From: Pandoraea terrae | GTDB lineage: Bacteria > Pseudomonadota > Gammaproteobacteria > Burkholderiales > Burkholderiaceae | DNA length: 64,000 nucleotides | Direction of reading: 5' to 3' | Assembly (NCBI RefSeq): GCF_902459695.1 | Contig: NZ_CABPRZ010000032.1 | Span: forward strand, 1-64,000 | In this document: positions 9,182-18,081 of the stretch, piece by piece | Layout: each line of letters starts with the position of its first letter | Position numbering within the stretch: position 1 is the stretch's first letter | The notes under the pieces: model-generated | Told to the model about the DNA's origin: nothing | Databases searched by the model: none | What the model saw: only the letters and a program-made list of their open reading frames with translations | Program-made: the position numbers and the translations under genes

Positions 9182-9212
9182 AATGTTTTCCTCTGGTCTT
9201 TCAGGTCTTGAA

Positions 9213-9518
9213 TCAGCGCGATGCTTGGGTCGTCATGCGGGCGTGCATGTGTTGCCCGATGAGGACATGCAGGAGCGCCTCGATGGCTGCGCTCTGTTGG
9301 CCGGATTTCTCCTGGGCCGAAATCGTGGCCGTTGCACCCGGGAGCGGAGCGGCGGTGGCGCGTTCGCCACCGCCTTCCCATCCGCCCCTCCCTGGGCTTG
9401 CGCCTCTACGATCTTCTGTGGCGGCGGCCTCGCTGCGGGCCACTTCGCCAATGCACCGGCTTCGCGCCGCAAAGGCGGCAGGAAGCGGTGTGGATTGCTT
9501 TGTATTGCCAATGATCAT
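9213..9518 (-). CDS. Possible small protein upstream of the lipoprotein pair
   Basis: An open frame of 101 residues (MIIGNTKQSTPL...) begins at an ATG preceded by GGGGGA and ends 31 bases before lipoprotein paralog 2, in the same direction. The C-terminal third (SAAIEALLHVLIGQHMHAR) could be a helix, but the middle is Gly/Ala/Arg-rich and no family is recognised. It may be chance coding in GC-rich leader DNA. Confidence 0.25.
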   Translation of the reverse strand: MIIGNTKQSTPLPAAFAARSRCIGEVARSEAAATEDRRGASPGRGGWEGGGERATAAPLPGATATISAQEKSGQQSAAIEALLHVLIGQHMHARMTTQASR

Positions 9519-10385
9519 GGCGTCCCCCGACGGTTTGTTTGCATTGCAATGCGGGGGGATTTCGCAAAAAGAATGCCAGTGCGCGCCAGATGACTCGAAT
9601 AAAACTTCTAATTTTTCAATCAAGTGGCCGGAAAGCCTGTGTTTATTTGACTTTCGGAAAATAAGAATCTCTAGGTTCGAGATATTCGGGTATTGTCGTC
9701 CTAGGGTTAACGCGGCAAAAATTGAACGAATCGTGTGGCGTGTTACGGGCCACGTTACGGGTTCCGTAACGTAACGCCGGGAACGAAACGGGCCGAAATT
9801 CCGTAACGCTTGACGGGGCGCGGGGGCGCGAAAGCGCGTAAATAAACGCTTGCGTTCGCATTGCAGGGGCCGGCAAAGTCAATGATCACCGGGCTGCTGG
9901 ACGGGGTCGCGTAGTGGGGCAGAATGCGGCAGTTCGAATCGAGAGGCGTTGCGCCGGCAGGGACATTTCAATCAGGTTGCAAACGCAAGTTTAAAAGAAC
10001 GAACCATATTTTCAGACGGGTCGGCGGTTGCCGGATTGTCATCATGGTTTTCCCTTGACAGCGTTGCAGGACATCGTTTTGGAGTATTGTTCATGCGAAC
10101 GGAGTAACCAATTCTTACATTTGAAACGCTGATTGGTGGGATTACTCTAGTTCTTTCGTTTTAGTTTAAATTACGATCGAAAAAAGAACTCGCAGCGCAA
10201 GTGGTGGTCAGGCGGATCAATCGGCCGCGTGATTTTCGGACCGAACCGGGTCCACAGCATTTGCGACATGCCGGGTCGATGGCCGAATTTCAACATTAGC
10301 AAGTGGCGCAGGGTGATCGCCGTCAGGCGGATAGGTCTCCTTATGCCAAAAAAGTTTGGCGCAAGACGCGCTACAGAGGAGGGGT
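9519..10385. other. Long non-coding, partly AT-rich region before the Tad locus
   Basis: About 870 bases with no convincing gene, flanked by the divergent lipoprotein and pilin transcription units, so both promoter regions probably lie here. Visible items are a cluster of GTTACG/CGTAAC motifs (9742-9808), a short GCGCGAAAGCGC hairpin near 9826, AT-rich tracts at 9590-9720 and 9980-10200, and a TTGACA at 10056. No good sigma-70 partner for that TTGACA was found by eye. Confidence 0.6.
9742..9808. promoter_or_regulatory. Cluster of five GTTACG/CGTAAC motifs with a perfect inverted repeat
   Basis: GTTACGG occurs at 9742 and 9754, CCGTAAC at 9764, CGTAAC again at 9770 and CCGTAACG at 9801. The central pair forms a perfect inverted repeat GTTACGG-GTT-CCGTAAC (9754-9770). 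Spacing and number look like a multi-site binding region for a regulator, placed between the lipoprotein genes and the pilin genes. The cognate protein is unknown. Confidence 0.5.
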
Positions 10386-10574
10386 ATGAATCTGGTTCGT
10401 GGCATTCGACGTTTTTCCCGTGACGAAGCCGGTGTGACGGCGCTCGAGTACGGCATTCTTGCAGCGGTGGTCGCGGTGGTCATTGGCGGGGTGTTTTCCA
10501 CGCAGATGAGCACGACCGTCACTTCCATATTCTCCAAGGTCTCGGCCGCCGTCACCAACGTGAAGACCCAGTAG
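10386..10574 (+). CDS. flp1: Flp-type pilin 1
   Basis: 62 residues, from the ATG after GAGGAGGGGT. Typical Flp prepilin: a short basic leader (MNLVRGIRRFSRDEAG) followed by the processing region TALEYGILAAVVAVVIGGV, in which the Glu-Tyr pair and hydrophobic helix form the type IVb pilin core. It is secreted and assembled by the downstream Tad machinery into adhesive pili. It is nearly identical in the N-terminal half to the second pilin, which suggests gene duplication. Confidence 0.93.
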   Translation: MNLVRGIRRFSRDEAGVTALEYGILAAVVAVVIGGVFSTQMSTTVTSIFSKVSAAVTNVKTQ

Positions 10575-10627
10575 TTGCCGGGCGCATTGGACAGCATAAG
10601 AAGAGAAAGTTATCCGGGGAGTGTGAG

Positions 10628-10825
10628 ATGAGACTGATCCGTGGATTTCAACGGTTCTTTCGCGACGAAGCCGGTGTGACGGCGTTGGAATACGGCATTC
10701 TCGCAGCGGTCGTCGCGGTGGTCATCGGGGGCGTGTTCTACACGCAGATGAGTACGGCCATCGGAACCATATTCGGTCAGGTGACGACGGCCGTCGGCAA
10801 CGTGAAAACCAGCAGCGGCAGTTAG
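10628..10825 (+). CDS. flp2: Flp-type pilin 2
   Basis: 65 residues with the same leader and core as pilin 1 (RDEAGVTALEYGILAAVV) and a divergent C-terminal third (STAIGTIFGQVTTAVGNVK). A GGGAG ribosome binding site precedes it. Its TAG stop at 10823-10825 is followed with no gap by the GTG start of the prepilin peptidase in the same frame. Having two Flp copies is common in Tad loci; which is the major pilin cannot be told from sequence. Confidence 0.92.
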   Translation: MRLIRGFQRFFRDEAGVTALEYGILAAVVAVVIGGVFYTQMSTAIGTIFGQVTTAVGNVKTSSGS

Positions 10826-11326
10826 GTGCTGGCATTGCTCGTGTTGCTGTGTGTGCCAGTGATCGTGCTCGATACGACGGCACGCAGAATTCCGAACACG
10901 CTGTTGTTTGCGGTCACAGCGCTGACACTGCTGTGGCTGGGCAGTTGCGACTTGTCCGGAGTCGCCGCAACGCAGGCGGCGCCCGTATCGGTCTGGTCTC
11001 ACCTGGCCGGTGGTTTGCTCGGAGGGGTCGTGCTGCTGCCGTTCTGGCGCTGGAATTTGATGGGCGCCGGGGACGTCAAGTTGTTTGCGGTGATCGGACT
11101 CATTGCCGGACATGCAACCCTGTTGCCGGTGTGGTGGCTGGCAAGTCTTGCGGCCGGGGTCCACGCAGCGGCGACATTGTTGTGGCGCAGACCGTTTGCC
11201 CGAACCTGGCGCGAACGGACGGCGGGGTGGGCTTGGGTGCGGCGCATGCACGCGTGGCGCGAGGGGCGGCAGGGTATCCCGTACGGCGCGTATCTTGCGG
11301 CGGCGGCGTTGCTGGTGAAGTTGTAA
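10826..11326 (+). CDS. tadV: Prepilin peptidase (CpaA/TadV, family A24)
   Basis: 166 residues. The GTG at 10826 must be the start, since the preceding in-frame codon is the pilin TAG. Two conserved aspartates of A24 peptidases are visible: VLDTTARRIPN near residue 15 and the GxGD motif in MGAGDVKLF. Four or so TM segments. It cleaves the Flp and pseudopilin leaders at the cytoplasmic face of the inner membrane. The stop-start abutment implies translational coupling to pilin 2. Confidence 0.9.
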   Translation: MLALLVLLCVPVIVLDTTARRIPNTLLFAVTALTLLWLGSCDLSGVAATQAAPVSVWSHLAGGLLGGVVLLPFWRWNLMGAGDVKLFAVIGLIAGHATLLPVWWLASLAAGVHAAATLLWRRPFARTWRERTAGWAWVRRMHAWREGRQGIPYGAYLAAAALLVKL

Positions 11327-11434
11327 GGCATACAAAAAGATTCGGGAGGCGCGGGCGACGCCGCGCAAGGAATGTGACTATGAGCGTCGCCGAACACGGC
11401 CTACAAAGGCCGGAAGCGACGGGGAGTTTTGGGC

Positions 11435-11935
11435 ATGAGGGCAGGCGGACGGCGGGCACAGGTACAGGCCGCGCGATCGCGCGCGCGGCAGCGGCCGCGG
11501 CGCATGCGCGGCGTGGCGGCCATCGAGTTCATGATCGTGATGATCCTGCTGCTGCCGGCGTTCTATGCCGCCATTGCCTTTTCGCTGTCGCTGGTGGCGC
11601 GCCAGATGCTGTCTCAGGCGGCGGCCGAAGGTGCGCGGGCGGCATTGCGCTCCGGCACGCTCGCCCAACGGCAGGGCTATGCCACCACCGTCATCAACCA
11701 GACGCTCACCTGGCCGGCGCTTGCCCAGGCCAACGGTATCGTGTTCTCGGCAGACCCGACATACCCCTGTCCGACGGCCACGCCGACGATACCGCAGTGC
11801 ATCCTGCATGTCACGTTGACGTCCAACCAGGGCCTGGTCGCATCCTGGCCGGGCCTTGGCACCATCGTTCCACAAACATTGACCGGTACTGCCGCTGTCA
11901 CGCTGGATACGTCCACGTTGACGGCGGGAACGTGA
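11435..11935 (+). CDS. tadE: TadE-like minor pilin / pseudopilin
   Basis: 166 residues from the ATG at 11435, which has GGGGAG at a good distance; a TTG six bases earlier is too close to that site. A very basic leader (about 25 residues, many Arg) leads into RGVAAIEFMIVMILLLPAFYAAIAF, the TadE-type pseudopilin helix with the conserved Glu. It then shows the ARQMLSQAAAEGARAA region typical of TadE. Such proteins are processed by the A24 peptidase and are needed for Flp pilus assembly. Confidence 0.88.
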   Translation: MRAGGRRAQVQAARSRARQRPRRMRGVAAIEFMIVMILLLPAFYAAIAFSLSLVARQMLSQAAAEGARAALRSGTLAQRQGYATTVINQTLTWPALAQANGIVFSADPTYPCPTATPTIPQCILHVTLTSNQGLVASWPGLGTIVPQTLTGTAAVTLDTSTLTAGT

Positions 11936-11999
11936 GCGCGCATCGGTTCATCCGGCTGCGCAAAATCATAGGGATCGTCAGGCCGCAAGGCCCCACGCC

Positions 12000-13004
12000 A
12001 TGAACAAAGCCACAAAGATTCTTGCTGCAGTGTTGGTCGTTGCCGGCGCGTTGCTCGCGCTGTTCGCGTTACGGATGGGCAGCACGTCGCCGGCGGTGCC
12101 GGCTGTCACGCCGCAGGTGGCGCAAACGCTTACGCAGCGCTTCCCGGCGCTCGTCGCGACGCACGCGCTCGACGCCGGCCGGCCGATCACGGCGGCGGAC
12201 ATCAAACTCGTCACGTCCGATAACCCGACCGCCAACGGCTTTGCCAATCCCGAGGACGTCGTCGGCCGCGTGCCGCTTGTGGCCGTCGCCGCCGGCGCGC
12301 CGATCACGCAAAATGCGCTCGCGCGCGGCATCGCGATGCAGTTGCGATCGGGCGAACGTGCCGTTGCAATTCCCGTGACCGAGGTCGTGGGGGCCGGCAA
12401 CCGGATCCGGCCCGGCGATTTCGTCGACGTTTTTTTCACCATGAAGACCAATGCCACCGCGAGTGTGACGACGCCCGCCGACGACCAGCAAGCCCGCCTG
12501 CTGGCCTCGCGCGTGCGCGTATTGAGCTACGGCCCGGCGACGCTCGACGACGTAACTTCGCCCCAGGCGAACGCACCGGCGCCGGCTTCGGGGGCGCCCG
12601 CACAGACCAACGCTACCCCTGCGGCGAACGGCGTGCCGCCGATGCCGGCTACGGCAGCAGTCGTTGCCGTGCCGGTCGCGGACGTGAACCGGCTGGTGCT
12701 TGGCACGCAACAGGGCAAGCTGACGCTCGCGCTGCGCAGCCCGGGCGACGAAACGACACCCGATGTCTCGCTATTCCCGACGACTCCGCCCGTGCTCGCG
12801 GCGCGCTCGAACCTGAGCCCGGAGCAGAAAGTCGCGCTCGCCACGCCGGAGAACCAGGCTTACGCGGGGTTGGCAACGACCGCGCTGGCCGGCGACCCGG
12901 TGCGCCGTCCGGCGGCGCGCGCGCCTTCGGGCACCCGGGGCGAGGGCGGCGGGCATACCGTTGAAGTGATTCGCGGCGCCGAGCGCGGCGCGGCGGCTTT
13001 CTAG
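12000..13004 (+). CDS. cpaB: Flp pilus assembly protein CpaB/RcpC
   Basis: 334 residues. An N-terminal TM anchor (ILAAVLVVAGALLALFAL), then a SAF-like domain (LVATHALDAGRPITAADIKLV...VGRVPLVAVAAGAPI) and the RcpC domain (LRSGERAVAIPVTEVVGAGNRIRPGDFVDV). A Pro/Ala-rich insertion sits near residues 185-215. CpaB works in the periplasm with the secretin. The ribosome binding site is weak; no better start is visible. Confidence 0.9.
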   Translation: MNKATKILAAVLVVAGALLALFALRMGSTSPAVPAVTPQVAQTLTQRFPALVATHALDAGRPITAADIKLVTSDNPTANGFANPEDVVGRVPLVAVAAGAPITQNALARGIAMQLRSGERAVAIPVTEVVGAGNRIRPGDFVDVFFTMKTNATASVTTPADDQQARLLASRVRVLSYGPATLDDVTSPQANAPAPASGAPAQTNATPAANGVPPMPATAAVVAVPVADVNRLVLGTQQGKLTLALRSPGDETTPDVSLFPTTPPVLAARSNLSPEQKVALATPENQAYAGLATTALAGDPVRRPAARAPSGTRGEGGGHTVEVIRGAERGAAAF

Positions 13005-13105
13005 CGGCGTGCGGCGGCGGCCTGCCGTCGCGAGGAAATGGGCGTTTGCAAGTTTGACTGATAACGGATGGATAACACATAGTGCGACCGACAAGACGCC
13101 ACGAC

Positions 13106-14455
13106 ATGATGAGAAGCCAGGTTTGTTTTGCCAGACGTGAAACGGGGATTTTGCTGCTGATGATGACGGTGTTGCTGATATCGGCCGTGATTCTGGCCGC
13201 GCACACCGCCTGGGCTGCCGACACGGGCGGTGGCAACACGATGGCGCTGGGTGTACACGAGCAGCGCGAACTACCGCTGCCCGGCACGCTTGAACGCGTG
13301 GCGGTTGCCGATCCGGCCATCGCCGACGTCGTCGTATTGCGCGGCAGCGGTACGCGCAAGGGGTCGGTGCTGGTCGTTGGCAAAAAGGCGGGGATGACAC
13401 AGGTGTCCGTCTGGCCGCGCGGCGGCGCGCCCGTGCAATGGCGCATTCGGGTCATGGGTGAACTGCAGGGCGCGCTTGGCGAGACGGCCGACGTCGACGT
13501 GCGTGGCAATGCGGCCGTCGTCAGCGGGCACTCGGCATCGGTGCTCGAACACAACGAACGCGCGCAGGCGGCTCAACAGGCGGCGCAGCAGGCCGGCGGC
13601 GCCGCCGGCGTCGTGCTGGACCGATCGACGGTCGGCCAGACCGGTGTCGTGCAGGTGGATGTCAAGGTGGTCGAGGTCAATCGCAACGCCCTCAAGCAGA
13701 TCGGCGTCGATTTCGCGCTGTCGGAGCGGAGCAATACATTTTCCTATGGCGTGGCCAGTGCGCTTTCGCCGCGTCTGGGCAATGCCTTCACGCTGACGGG
13801 GTCGTTGACGCGCGGCGTCTTCAATATGTCCGCCGCCATCAACCTGCTGCAGAGCAACGGCATGGGGCGCGTGCTTGCGGAACCGACCCTGGTGGCCCTG
13901 TCGGGACAGAGCGCCAGCTTTCTTGCGGGGGGCGAGCTGCCGATTCCGCAGTCCGGCGGCCTTGGCACCACGACCATCGTCTACAAGCCGTTCGGCATCG
14001 GCCTCACGCTGACGCCGACCGTCCTGTCGCCCGAGCGCATCGCGCTGAAGGTCGCGCCTGAGGCGAGCGACATCGATTTCACCAACACGGTGACGATTTC
14101 CGGGACCGTGATTCCGTCGATCGTGACGCGCCGCGCCGACACGACCGTCGAGCTTGGCGACGGCGAGAGCTTCGTGATCGGCGGCCTGGTCTCGCGCACC
14201 ACGACGGCCGCCGTGAGCAAGGTGCCTTTGCTCGGCGATCTGCCGATCATCGGCGCGTTTTTCCGTAACTTGAAGTACACGCAACAAGAAAAGGAACTCG
14301 TCATCGTCGTTACGCCCCATCTGGTCAAGCCAATCGCCAAGGGCGTGAAGCTGCCGTTGCCCGGCGATGCACGCGAGCAGCGTAACGGCCCCGTGTGGGG
14401 CGCCTATCTGATGGGTGTCGCCAGCGACAGTGAGTTGCCGGGTTTCTCCAAGTGA
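13106..14455 (+). CDS. cpaC: Tad secretin (CpaC/RcpA), outer-membrane pore
   Basis: 449 residues from the ATG at 13106; a GTG at 13082 would add eight residues and cannot be excluded. The signal peptide ends at AWA-AD. An N-terminal pilus secretin domain (VHEQRELPLPGTLERVAVADPAIADV) and a BON-like middle precede the secretin core (GVVQVDVKVVEVN... LAEPTLVALSGQSASFLAGGELPIP... VGLTLTPTVL-type strand, here IGLTLTPTVLSPERIALKV, and FVIGGLVSRTT). Type II/III secretin family; forms the outer-membrane channel for the pilus. Confidence 0.92.
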   Translation: MMRSQVCFARRETGILLLMMTVLLISAVILAAHTAWAADTGGGNTMALGVHEQRELPLPGTLERVAVADPAIADVVVLRGSGTRKGSVLVVGKKAGMTQVSVWPRGGAPVQWRIRVMGELQGALGETADVDVRGNAAVVSGHSASVLEHNERAQAAQQAAQQAGGAAGVVLDRSTVGQTGVVQVDVKVVEVNRNALKQIGVDFALSERSNTFSYGVASALSPRLGNAFTLTGSLTRGVFNMSAAINLLQSNGMGRVLAEPTLVALSGQSASFLAGGELPIPQSGGLGTTTIVYKPFGIGLTLTPTVLSPERIALKVAPEASDIDFTNTVTISGTVIPSIVTRRADTTVELGDGESFVIGGLVSRTTTAAVSKVPLLGDLPIIGAFFRNLKYTQQEKELVIVVTPHLVKPIAKGVKLPLPGDAREQRNGPVWGAYLMGVASDSELPGFSK

Positions 14456-14486
14456 GTGCCCGCGCCGCCCAGGCAGGAGCAGAACC

Positions 14487-15785
14487 ATGAATGCACCGAC
14501 CCGAATACTGGATACCATGACCGAGCTGCACCGCTTCCTCTTCTGCTCCGCGCACGGCAGCCACGGTGAGTGGCTGTCCGAAGCGCTGCGAGGCGCGGGC
14601 GTGGTATTGCAGGAAGCGGGGCGTCCTGCGCAGTTGCAACAGCGCATCGGCGACCTCGATCCGCAGCTCGTCCTGCTCGATTTTTCGGGGGCGTCCGACG
14701 GCCGCCCCGACAGTCCCGACGACGGCGGCATCGCGCAAGCCGTGGACCTGACGCGCATGCTCAAGCGCGTGGCGCCAAAGTTGCCGCTCGTGGCGGTCGG
14801 CACGATGGCGCGCGCCGACGGCATGAAAGCCGCCATTCGCGCCGGCGTTCACGACTTCATCGACATGGCCTCGAATCACGAGGAAGCGCTCGAAGTCGTG
14901 CGCCGCGTGCTGGATCATGCGTCGGCGCCAGACGCCGCGCCCATGCGCCATGGGCGCTTCATTGCACTGATTGGCGCGCGCGTCGGCGTGGGCTGCAGCA
15001 CGCTCAGCGCGCATCTCACGCAACTTGCCCAGGAGATGCGCGCGGGGCCGCGTACGGCGAAGCAGACGAAGGGCAATGAGGCCGCGGCCCCGGGACACGT
15101 TGCCTTGCTCGATCTTGGCCTGCCCGCCGGGGATGGACTTCTGTATCTCAACACGCAGGGGCATTTCCATTTCGCCGAAGCCGTCCAGAACTTGCGCCGG
15201 CTCGACGAAACATTGGTCCACACCGCCATGACCCGCACGACGAGCGGCCTCACTGTCGTGCCGCTGCCGCAGGATCTCGGCGAAATGCGCGCGGTCGCGG
15301 CGGCCGATGCGCTGTCGCTGACTGACCGCCTGCGTGCATTCTTCGATCTGATCGTCGCTGATCTCGGCGGATTTTCGAATCCCGCGTTCGTTGCCAGTCT
15401 CGCGCGTGCCGCTGACGAGGTCTGGCTAGTCGCTGACCAGAGTGTGGGTGCGATCGTGTCGCTGGCGAACCTGTTGCACGACCTGGATGAGAAGGGCGTC
15501 GAGCGCGGCCACATGCACCTGGTGCTCAATTGCTACGATCCGCGCTACGGCATGGCGGCCGAACAGATCGCCAAGCGCTTCGACGTGCCGCTGCTCGCCA
15601 CGCTCCCCGACCGGCCGCTGGCCATGCTCAGCGCGACCAACCAGGGCAAGTTGATTCTCGACACGGGACGCAGTGATCCGTACGTACGCGCTTTGCAGCC
15701 GCTGGCCGAGCGGCTGATGGTGTCGCAAGCGGCTGCAGCCCGCGCGGCGCAGGGTTGGTTGGGACGTTTCATGGGAAAGCACTGA
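14487..15785 (+). CDS. tadZ: TadZ/CpaE pilus localisation ATPase-like protein
   Basis: 432 residues from the ATG after AGGAG. An N-terminal receiver-like domain (about 10-140) is followed by a MinD/ParA-type domain. The deviant Walker A region reads GARVGVGCSTLSAHL, lacking the usual KGG lysine and glycine, whereas CpaE proteins normally show GAKGGVG; ATP binding may be weakened. The later LIVADLGGFSNP and NCYDPRYGM segments match the family. TadZ places the Tad machinery at its cellular site. Confidence 0.88.
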   Translation: MNAPTRILDTMTELHRFLFCSAHGSHGEWLSEALRGAGVVLQEAGRPAQLQQRIGDLDPQLVLLDFSGASDGRPDSPDDGGIAQAVDLTRMLKRVAPKLPLVAVGTMARADGMKAAIRAGVHDFIDMASNHEEALEVVRRVLDHASAPDAAPMRHGRFIALIGARVGVGCSTLSAHLTQLAQEMRAGPRTAKQTKGNEAAAPGHVALLDLGLPAGDGLLYLNTQGHFHFAEAVQNLRRLDETLVHTAMTRTTSGLTVVPLPQDLGEMRAVAAADALSLTDRLRAFFDLIVADLGGFSNPAFVASLARAADEVWLVADQSVGAIVSLANLLHDLDEKGVERGHMHLVLNCYDPRYGMAAEQIAKRFDVPLLATLPDRPLAMLSATNQGKLILDTGRSDPYVRALQPLAERLMVSQAAAARAAQGWLGRFMGKH

Positions 15786-15786
15786 T

Positions 15787-17154
15787 ATGAGCAATTCGAT
15801 CGAGTTTGCCGACGACAGCAGTGCGTTCGCCAGCTCGCAGCAATTCCAGGACATCAAGACGGCCGCGCATGAACATCTGCTCGCGCGCATCGAAGAGTTG
15901 GGCGCAGAGTTCGGACGATGGAGCCGCGGCGCGATTCAGCAGTTCGTCGACCTTGAGATGGACGGGTTCGTGCGCCTGCGCCGCATTCCGATCAATGAGT
16001 CGGAGCTGCGCCAGATCGCGGACGCGCTGACCAAAGAATTGGCCGGCTTCGGGCCGATCGAAGACTTGCTGACCGATCCGGCTGTCGAGGACATCCTGAT
16101 CAACGGCTACAGCGACGTCTACGTATCGCGCCTGGGTATTCTGGCGCGCGAGGCGATCCGGTTCTCCGACAACCAGCATTTGCTGCGGATCGTGCGGCGC
16201 ATTCTGGCGCCGATCGGGCGCCGGCTTGATGAATCCAACCCGATGGTCGACGCTCGTCTGCCGGACGGCGGACGCCTGAACGTCGTGATCGAACCGCTGG
16301 CCGTGGATGGTCCGGTGGTGTCGATTCGAAAGTTTCGCAAGGACCCGCTCAAGCCGTCCGATCTGCTGGCGCTCGGCAGCTTCAACGAAGAAATCTACGC
16401 ATTGCTCGAAGCCGCCGTGCGGTCGCGCTGCAACATCCTCGTGTCGGGCGGGACCAGTTCGGGCAAGACATCGCTGCTCAACGCGCTGGCGAGCTTCATT
16501 CCGGCGACCGAACGCGTGGTCACGGTCGAAGACACGGCGGAATTGTCGTTGAACCACCCCCACGTGGTGCGGCTCGAATCGCGTCAGGGCGGATTCGACG
16601 GCTCCGGCGAGGTGACGATTCGCGACCTGATCCGCAACAGCTTGCGGATGCGCCCCGACCGGATCATCGTGGGCGAAGTGCGCGGCTCCGAAGTGTTGGA
16701 GATGATGCAGGCGATGAACACCGGGCATGAGGGGTCGATGGCGACGATCCACGCGAACTCGCCGCGCGAATGTCTGTATCGTCTCGAGATGCTGGCGGGC
16801 TTCGCGGGGTTTCAGGGCAGCGAAAGCAGCCTGCGCCGGCAGATCACCAGTGCGCTCGATTTCATCGTGCAGATCGGACGCCTGTCGAGCGGCCGCCGCC
16901 GCATTCTGTCGATCACGGAAGTCACGGGCGTGAGCGACACCGTCATCTCGACCCAGGAGCTCTATCGTCACGAAGCGTACATCGCTTCGGATGGCGAAGA
17001 AAAGGATCGCTGGACCTCCCTCGGCATCCAGCCGCATTCGCCGAAGCTGCAGCGCTACAAGGAACTCACGCGCGGCGCGGGGGCCGCCCAGTCTTCGCAG
17101 GGCGGCAACGTGCCGCCGGATTCGGGCGGCGGCTTCTTCGGAAGACGGCGATGA
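15787..17154 (+). CDS. tadA: Tad pilus assembly ATPase TadA/CpaF
   Basis: 455 residues. A secretion ATPase of the VirB11/GspE superfamily: Walker [16 protein letters not shown], an Asp box ([12 protein letters not shown]), Walker B ([20 protein letters not shown]), and a His box ([20 protein letters not shown]). It powers pilus extension at the inner membrane with TadB and TadC. The gene starts one base after the tadZ stop and its own stop overlaps the start of tadB (ATGA). Confidence 0.95.
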   Translation: MSNSIEFADDSSAFASSQQFQDIKTAAHEHLLARIEELGAEFGRWSRGAIQQFVDLEMDGFVRLRRIPINESELRQIADALTKELAGFGPIEDLLTDPAVEDILINGYSDVYVSRLGILAREAIRFSDNQHLLRIVRRILAPIGRRLDESNPMVDARLPDGGRLNVVIEPLAVDGPVVSIRKFRKDPLKPSDLLALGSFNEEIYALLEAAVRSRCNILVSGGTSSGKTSLLNALASFIPATERVVTVEDTAELSLNHPHVVRLESRQGGFDGSGEVTIRDLIRNSLRMRPDRIIVGEVRGSEVLEMMQAMNTGHEGSMATIHANSPRECLYRLEMLAGFAGFQGSESSLRRQITSALDFIVQIGRLSSGRRRILSITEVTGVSDTVISTQELYRHEAYIASDGEEKDRWTSLGIQPHSPKLQRYKELTRGAGAAQSSQGGNVPPDSGGGFFGRRR

Positions 17155-18074
17155 ATGCCATCCTCCTCTGGATCGGCTGCGCGGCCCTGCTGCTTGTCGC
17201 GGCGGGGCTGGAACTGTGGCGCCGCAGCCATGTACGGGCGCATGCGCAGGCGACGAGCGCGTTCATCGACCAGCAGCTTGCGCACGCAGCGTCCCGACAC
17301 ACAGCGCAGGCGGACGGTGCACTACGCACCCAGCCGCGCCGGGCACTGCCGTGGGAATTTTTCTTCGAACGCGCCGGCGTTGCGCCATCGCCGTCGCTGT
17401 ACATGCAGATACTGATTCCGGCGGTCCTGCTCACCCTCGCCATGGGCTTCTCGGCCGGGCCGTTGTCGGCCGGGGTCGTGCTGGTGCTGTACACGCTGCT
17501 TGTCGTCTTCCGGTACTGGCTGAAGGCCGCGCGCCGCTATCGCGCGATCGTGCGCCAACTGCCGGCATTCCTTGACGGCATGGTGCGCATGCTGACGATC
17601 GGCAACAGCCTTCCCGCCGCGTTCCAGACGTCGGCCGGCAATAGCGAGGCGCCGTTGCGCGACTTGCTCGAACGGGCAGCCCGGCAAGTGCAGGCCGGCG
17701 TCGACCTCGACGTCGCCCTCAGGCAGATCGCGCGTGTGCACCGGGTCGACGAAATCTACCTGTTCGCCGCCGTGGTGGATCTCAGTACGCGGTTCGGCGG
17801 GCGTGCCGACCAGATCCTGTCGCGCATGGCCAGCTTCATGCGCGATCGCGAGCAGGCACAGAAGGAGCTGGTCGCAATGTCTTCCGAGACGCGCATGTCG
17901 GCGTGGGTGCTCTCGCTGTTGCCGATCGGCGTGGGTGCCATGCTGATGCTGCTCAATCCCGCCTTCTTCGAGCCGATGCTGCACGAACCGGACGGCCAGA
18001 AAATGCTGCTCGCGGGCCTCGGCATGGAGGTGCTCGGGGGATTCCTGCTGTATCGCCTGGCACAATCGATCTGA
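17151..18074 (+). CDS. tadB: Tad inner-membrane platform protein TadB
   Basis: 307 residues from the ATG at 17151, overlapping the tadA stop. An N-terminal TM helix, then two TM helices near residues 83-118, a cytoplasmic type II secretion system F domain (RQLPAFLDGMVRMLTIGNSLPAAFQ... VDEIYLFAAVVDLSTRFGG...), and C-terminal TM helices (VLSLLPIGVGAMLMLL and MEVLGGFLLYRLA). It forms the membrane platform with TadC. Confidence 0.92.
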   Translation: MNAILLWIGCAALLLVAAGLELWRRSHVRAHAQATSAFIDQQLAHAASRHTAQADGALRTQPRRALPWEFFFERAGVAPSPSLYMQILIPAVLLTLAMGFSAGPLSAGVVLVLYTLLVVFRYWLKAARRYRAIVRQLPAFLDGMVRMLTIGNSLPAAFQTSAGNSEAPLRDLLERAARQVQAGVDLDVALRQIARVHRVDEIYLFAAVVDLSTRFGGRADQILSRMASFMRDREQAQKELVAMSSETRMSAWVLSLLPIGVGAMLMLLNPAFFEPMLHEPDGQKMLLAGLGMEVLGGFLLYRLAQSI

Positions 18075-18081
18075 CGCCGAC

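Noticed and set aside
9208-9774. 188-codon plus-strand frame in the leader region before the Tad locus
   Set aside because: Cys/Arg/Pro-rich, no ribosome binding site, runs through the regulatory motif cluster.
10350-10372. TTGGCGC...GCGCTA with GG-N10-GC spacing as a sigma-54 promoter of flp1
   Set aside because: The -12 box lacks TT, and the transcription start would fall at the pilin start codon, leaving no ribosome binding site.
10849-12003. 384-codon plus-strand frame across tadV and tadE
   Set aside because: Out-of-frame shadow; two well-supported Tad genes occupy the other frames.
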